From: Plantago major
Lineage: Eukaryota > Streptophyta > Magnoliopsida > Lamiales > Plantaginaceae
Length of the DNA: 64,000 nt
Assembly (NCBI GenBank): GCA_026545765.1
Contig: JAIFAC010000452.1
Coordinates: 1 to 64,000, forward strand
Reading direction: 5' to 3'
Part shown: piece after piece, positions 60,740 to 64,000 of the stretch
Position numbering within the stretch: position 1 is the first letter of the stretch
How the letters are laid out: each line of letters begins with the position of its first letter
Made by a program: the position numbers and the translations under genes
Notes under the pieces: model-generated
Seen by the model: the letters and a program-made list of their open reading frames with translations, nothing else
Databases searched by the model: none
What the model was told of the DNA's origin: nothing

Positions 60740-62560
60740 CAAATTAGGGTTAGAAATTGGGGGGCACCAGCAACCTACAAGGCAACAATAGCAAACAGAG
60801 ACGTGAGGTTCCAAGGTGACACCGGTGTGGTGCCGACCGTATGGACTCCGACGCTCAAGTTAGATGACTGGCAGACAATGTAATCGAATCAAAGAGATAG
60901 GAGAGAGATGACGGCAAGCGTCGACTTATCCTGTTGGTTGAGTCGGTTCGGCAACGCGGTGACTTAACATCGTGGGCTAAATGGCCTTATAGGAAGGAGC
61001 TAGCCGATAGTTGTCCTGAGAGATGGATGATGATGGATGATGGCGTATGGTCAAGGTTGATGATAGATGGTGATGAGCGATGGTGGATGATGGTAGGTGA
61101 CGGTCGATGTTGATCAGAGAGCTTGAGAGAGTTGGAGGCGTGAGAGATTGATTGCTAGGGTTTTTCCGTCAGAATGCGATGCCCTTTCACATTTCCCCAC
61201 TCTTCTCTATATAGTTCAACCACCGTTGAAATCATCTGAATCTCGGGGAAGTCGTTGGAACTCCCTAAGTGGGTTGGACCATGTACCAAGTAGTTGGATG
61301 GGAGGTTTCGAGTTTGTTCCTTCCTAATTGACTAAGTCAGTCAAGCAAGTTGAGCTCGCTAGTCTGTTAGCCAAAAGCTGGCTGCCATAAGCTGTCAGCT
61401 AAAAGCTGGCTGCAATGGTCTGTCAGCCAAAAGTCGGTCGCCATAACCGTCACCAAATGCTTCGGTCGACTTGAGGTGAGTCACAGCTTGTCAACCAGCT
61501 GGGAGGTTGGAGAGGTCAAGTGAGTCAGGTAGCATGTAGACTACTTGGTTGGATGACGACTCAACTTGGTGGCTTCGCCCGGTGACCTCTTGGAACCCAA
61601 CTCGCTTATGAAGCCAAAATAGACTCGTTAATGGACTATGGATTGGGTCGTAGCCTTGATGGACCAAATTGTCAGTCTTGTTGACAAGAGCGAATTTTGA
61701 CCAATACAGTTTGTCCCCCACTCTTCGAGTCGGGTATCTCGAGTCGGAGAGTAGAAGTTCGATGCCCAATAGAGCGATGCACGCTGGGTCGCAGGCGTAT
61801 GATATTTTGCTCTTTCAAAGGTATCGATTATCCTGTAAGTGCACTAGAATAATAGATGGTAAGCTCATTGATAAGGAGATGGAATGGTCAGAAAGATGGA
61901 CTTCACTCGTAGTGATCATGTTGTTAGCTCGGCAGAGCAAGTCGTTGACTTTGCAAGGCGTAAGCCATCGACAAAGCGCCACGGTTGTAAAAAGCCAACC
62001 TAGTATGATGGATGTTTACAGACTGAAATTTTCGAGATGGACAGTTTGTCTATCTAGCAAGATGGAAACTTGCTGACAGAAAATTTTGAGGTGGGCAACT
62101 TAGTCCATCTAGCAAGATGGAAACTTGCTGACAGAAAATTTCAAGGTGGGCGACTTAGTCTATCCAGCAAGATGGAAATTTACTGATAGAAAAATTTTGA
62201 GGTGGGCAACTTAGTCTATCTAGCAAGATGGAAACTTGCTGATAGAAAATTTTGAGGTGGGCAACTTAGTCTATCCAGCAAGATGGAAACTCGCTGACAG
62301 AAAATTTCAAGGTTGGCAACTTAGTCTATCTAGCAAGATGAAAACTTGCTGACAGAAAATTCCAAGGTGGGCAACTTAGTCTATCCAGCAAGATGGAAAT
62401 TTGCTGACAGAAAATTTTGAGGTAGGCAACTTAGTCTATCTAGCAAGATGGAAATTTACTGACAGAAAAAAGACGACTTGCCCAAAATGAGTTGCCTTGC
62501 CCGAAATGAAGGTTGCCTTGCCCGAAAGTGGATAGCTTGCCCGGATTGGAGTGCCCTTTG
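60740..62560 (-). repeat. Probable gypsy (Tat-like) LTR region
   Basis: On the minus strand a TATA box, ACTATATAGAGAAGAG (~61203-61218), is followed by ACCCTAG leader sequence. Further on comes ACTTGAGCGTCGGAGTCC (~60847-60864) with CCGGTGTCACCTTGGAACC, wording typical of the U5 region of Tat-type Ty3/gypsy LTRs. The U3 side contains a 55-bp tandem array. Neither LTR boundary nor a target duplication was fixed. Confidence 0.45.
62036..62470 (+). repeat. 55-bp tandem array, 8 copies
   Basis: GCAAGATGG recurs at 62057, 62112, 62167, 62223, 62278, 62333, 62388 and 62443, spacings 55-56. The unit reads GAGGTGGGCAACTTAGTCTA then TCTAGCAAGATGGAAACTTG then CTGACAGAAAATTTT. Two subfamilies alternate (TATCTAGCA versus TATCCAGCA). 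It is followed by short repeats of TTGCCCGAAA (62475-62545). Confidence 0.97.
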
Positions 62561-64000
62561 ACTTGCAATATATTTATCCCTTATTTAATTTGGGTAAAAA
62601 CCCTAGAATTTTGAACTTGGTTTCAAACAAACCAACATACAGACACAAACAAGCTGTCATTTTCTTTCCTTCTTCAACGCCATTTTCTTCTTCCTACTCC
62701 ACCATTTTCTTCCTCCTTCGCGCCATTTTCTCCTCCATTCCAATGCTATTTTCCTCTTCCTTCACGCCATTAACAGGCGGAGAGAGGCACGAGGTGGAAG
62801 GGAGTCCGACCTCTTTTCACGTGGAGAAAGAAAGACCAGAGCTGGGGAATTAGGGGCGGATCTGAAAGCTCCCGATTTCCGATAGGGAGAGTCGCACGAA
62901 TTCGGAGGCGTGCAACTGGAATTTGGCCGGAATTTAGAGCTTTCCGGTAGGAGGAGTTCTAGTGAGCCGGAGAAGGTGGAGAGGGGAGCTGCAAGCTGGT
63001 GTGGAGAGTTCGTGGCAGTGTGATCGGAAAGGAGGAGCTTGGGTTTTCCGTTGGCTACGAGTAGTCAGGTGTTCGACCGAGCTTGCGCCCTGCATTGATT
63101 TCTTCCCCGTTTTTCTTCTCCGTTTCACTGTTCATCGCTTTTTTTTTTTTTTTTTTTTGTCTGCTGGATCTCAAGGAGAGACTATCCTCGCTGGATTTTA
63201 TTTTGTATGTCTCGCTTATTTGTTTTTTGAGCTCAAGTCGGGTTGTATGCTATTTGGACGAGTTAGAGTGATTGAAGGTCAACTCAGTAGTAGGGATAAA
63301 TCATTCCGTTTCTATTCCAACTAGCATTTTTAGAAGGCATCTGGTATACTTTTAGGCTGCGACATTTTTGTTGCGTAAGAAATGTATTATACAGCGAGTC
63401 ATGTATTTGGAATTGTGATCCGTACTTTGGATAGACGGTTCATGCAGGATTGATTTTGTCAGTGGGGTTCGTATGAAATTTTTAAGTCTATGTTCGGTTT
63501 TGTGCTCGTAGGATTTGATTTGTTGTAATTGCATCGGTGGATCCTGCTTTTGAAGTGGTGTCATAGAGTAGACATATGCATGTTGCCTCTTGTATCGATC
63601 GTGTCCGTGAAATCGATCGATATAAAATTTTGTGACGCTACACCATTTTGCGAATGGATATTTTAGTATCGCTTTTTGGAAATATTCATGTTGTAATGCT
63701 TTGTTTGCAAATGGATATGTTGATAGATTGTTATAGAACCGTATGTTCGATATCTTGCTTGGCATGCATATTGATGATGTTGATGTCTCTTTTGCCTATG
63801 TTGGCTGGGTGTTGCGTTTGAGTCTGCTGCTTCGCTGCCATAAATTGGCGTCGAATCGAGTTGATGTTCTTCATGGATTTTTGGATGAAGCTTTCTTTCT
63901 GTTTAAACTTGAATATAGGTAAATCGAAGAAGGGCGCCCGGGCAAATTGGTTGTGTTCTCACGGTTGAGTATGGTTGACGGCCAGGACTCACATAGTGGG
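62560..64000. other. Leader-like and unassigned sequence to the window end
   Basis: A TATTTATCCC/TTATTTAAT box, AAAACCCTAGAA and a pyrimidine-rich stretch (62640-62770) look like a promoter and leader on the + strand. No coding sequence with a known motif follows before the window ends. It may be the leader of a gene or of a retroelement lying beyond the window. Confidence 0.25.

Noticed and set aside
62036..62470. CRISPR-like array
   Set aside because: Units are contiguous and the whole 55-bp period is repeated, with no unique spacers. The context is a plant nuclear genome.

Overview
This is a repeat-rich, AT-rich nuclear window from a flowering plant, most likely a eudicot. The evidence is spliced genes with GT-AG introns, a class III peroxidase with the classic three-intron layout, a plant MEKK-type MAPKKK, and the usual plant transposons (copia, gypsy-like LTR, LINE, SINE, CACTA, Mutator-like, Helitron-like and Stowaway-type MITEs). 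The sequence does not let me name a species or family.

Only three ordinary host genes can be supported. (1) A MAPKKK5/MAPKKK3-like kinase, + strand, 19265-24742, 11 exons. It carries several single-base frame breaks and two unusual residues in the activation segment, so it is either a decaying gene or badly polished sequence. (2) A class III peroxidase, - strand, 25464-27116, 4 exons, intact at 324 residues and convergent with the kinase. (3) A phosphoglycerate-mutase-like histidine phosphatase, + strand, about 52291-56280, 7 exons, with one frame break in exon 5.

Layout: 1-1440 is unidentified, possibly retroelement-derived. 1440-9193 is a decayed copia element (integrase/RT/RNase H remnant, then a 3' LTR) that appears to be split by a LINE (about 3206-8081) with a matching target duplication. 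10-12.5 kb holds a leader-like segment and a 107-131 bp tandem array. 14-18.5 kb holds AT repeats and an inverted pair of MITEs. 19-27 kb is the genic island. 29-32 kb has a SINE nested in a MITE and Helitron-like repeats. 32-36 kb has a gypsy-like LTR and a complete 2.6 kb CACTA element. 37-40 kb has a minus-strand LINE and Stowaway MITEs. 40.5-41.8 kb is a second complete CACTA element, abutting a ~7.2 kb Mutator-like element (about 41.8-49.0 kb). 50.5-51.7 kb is a terminal-inverted-repeat element with a nested Stowaway. 52-56 kb is the mutase gene, with a ~0.49 kb inverted-repeat element in its last long intron. 57-61 kb has MITEs and a minus-strand LINE. 60.7-64 kb has a gypsy (Tat-like) LTR region with a 55-bp tandem array.

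The most interesting object is the Mutator-like element. Its long (>400 bp) terminal inverted repeats enclose, on the + strand, a degenerate FAR1-type zinc finger, MULE transposase, SWIM finger and OTU-like cysteine-protease segment. On the - strand it carries a plant-mobile-domain (PMD) reading frame. A ~350 bp palindrome containing two GC-rich hairpins sits inside the left terminal repeat.
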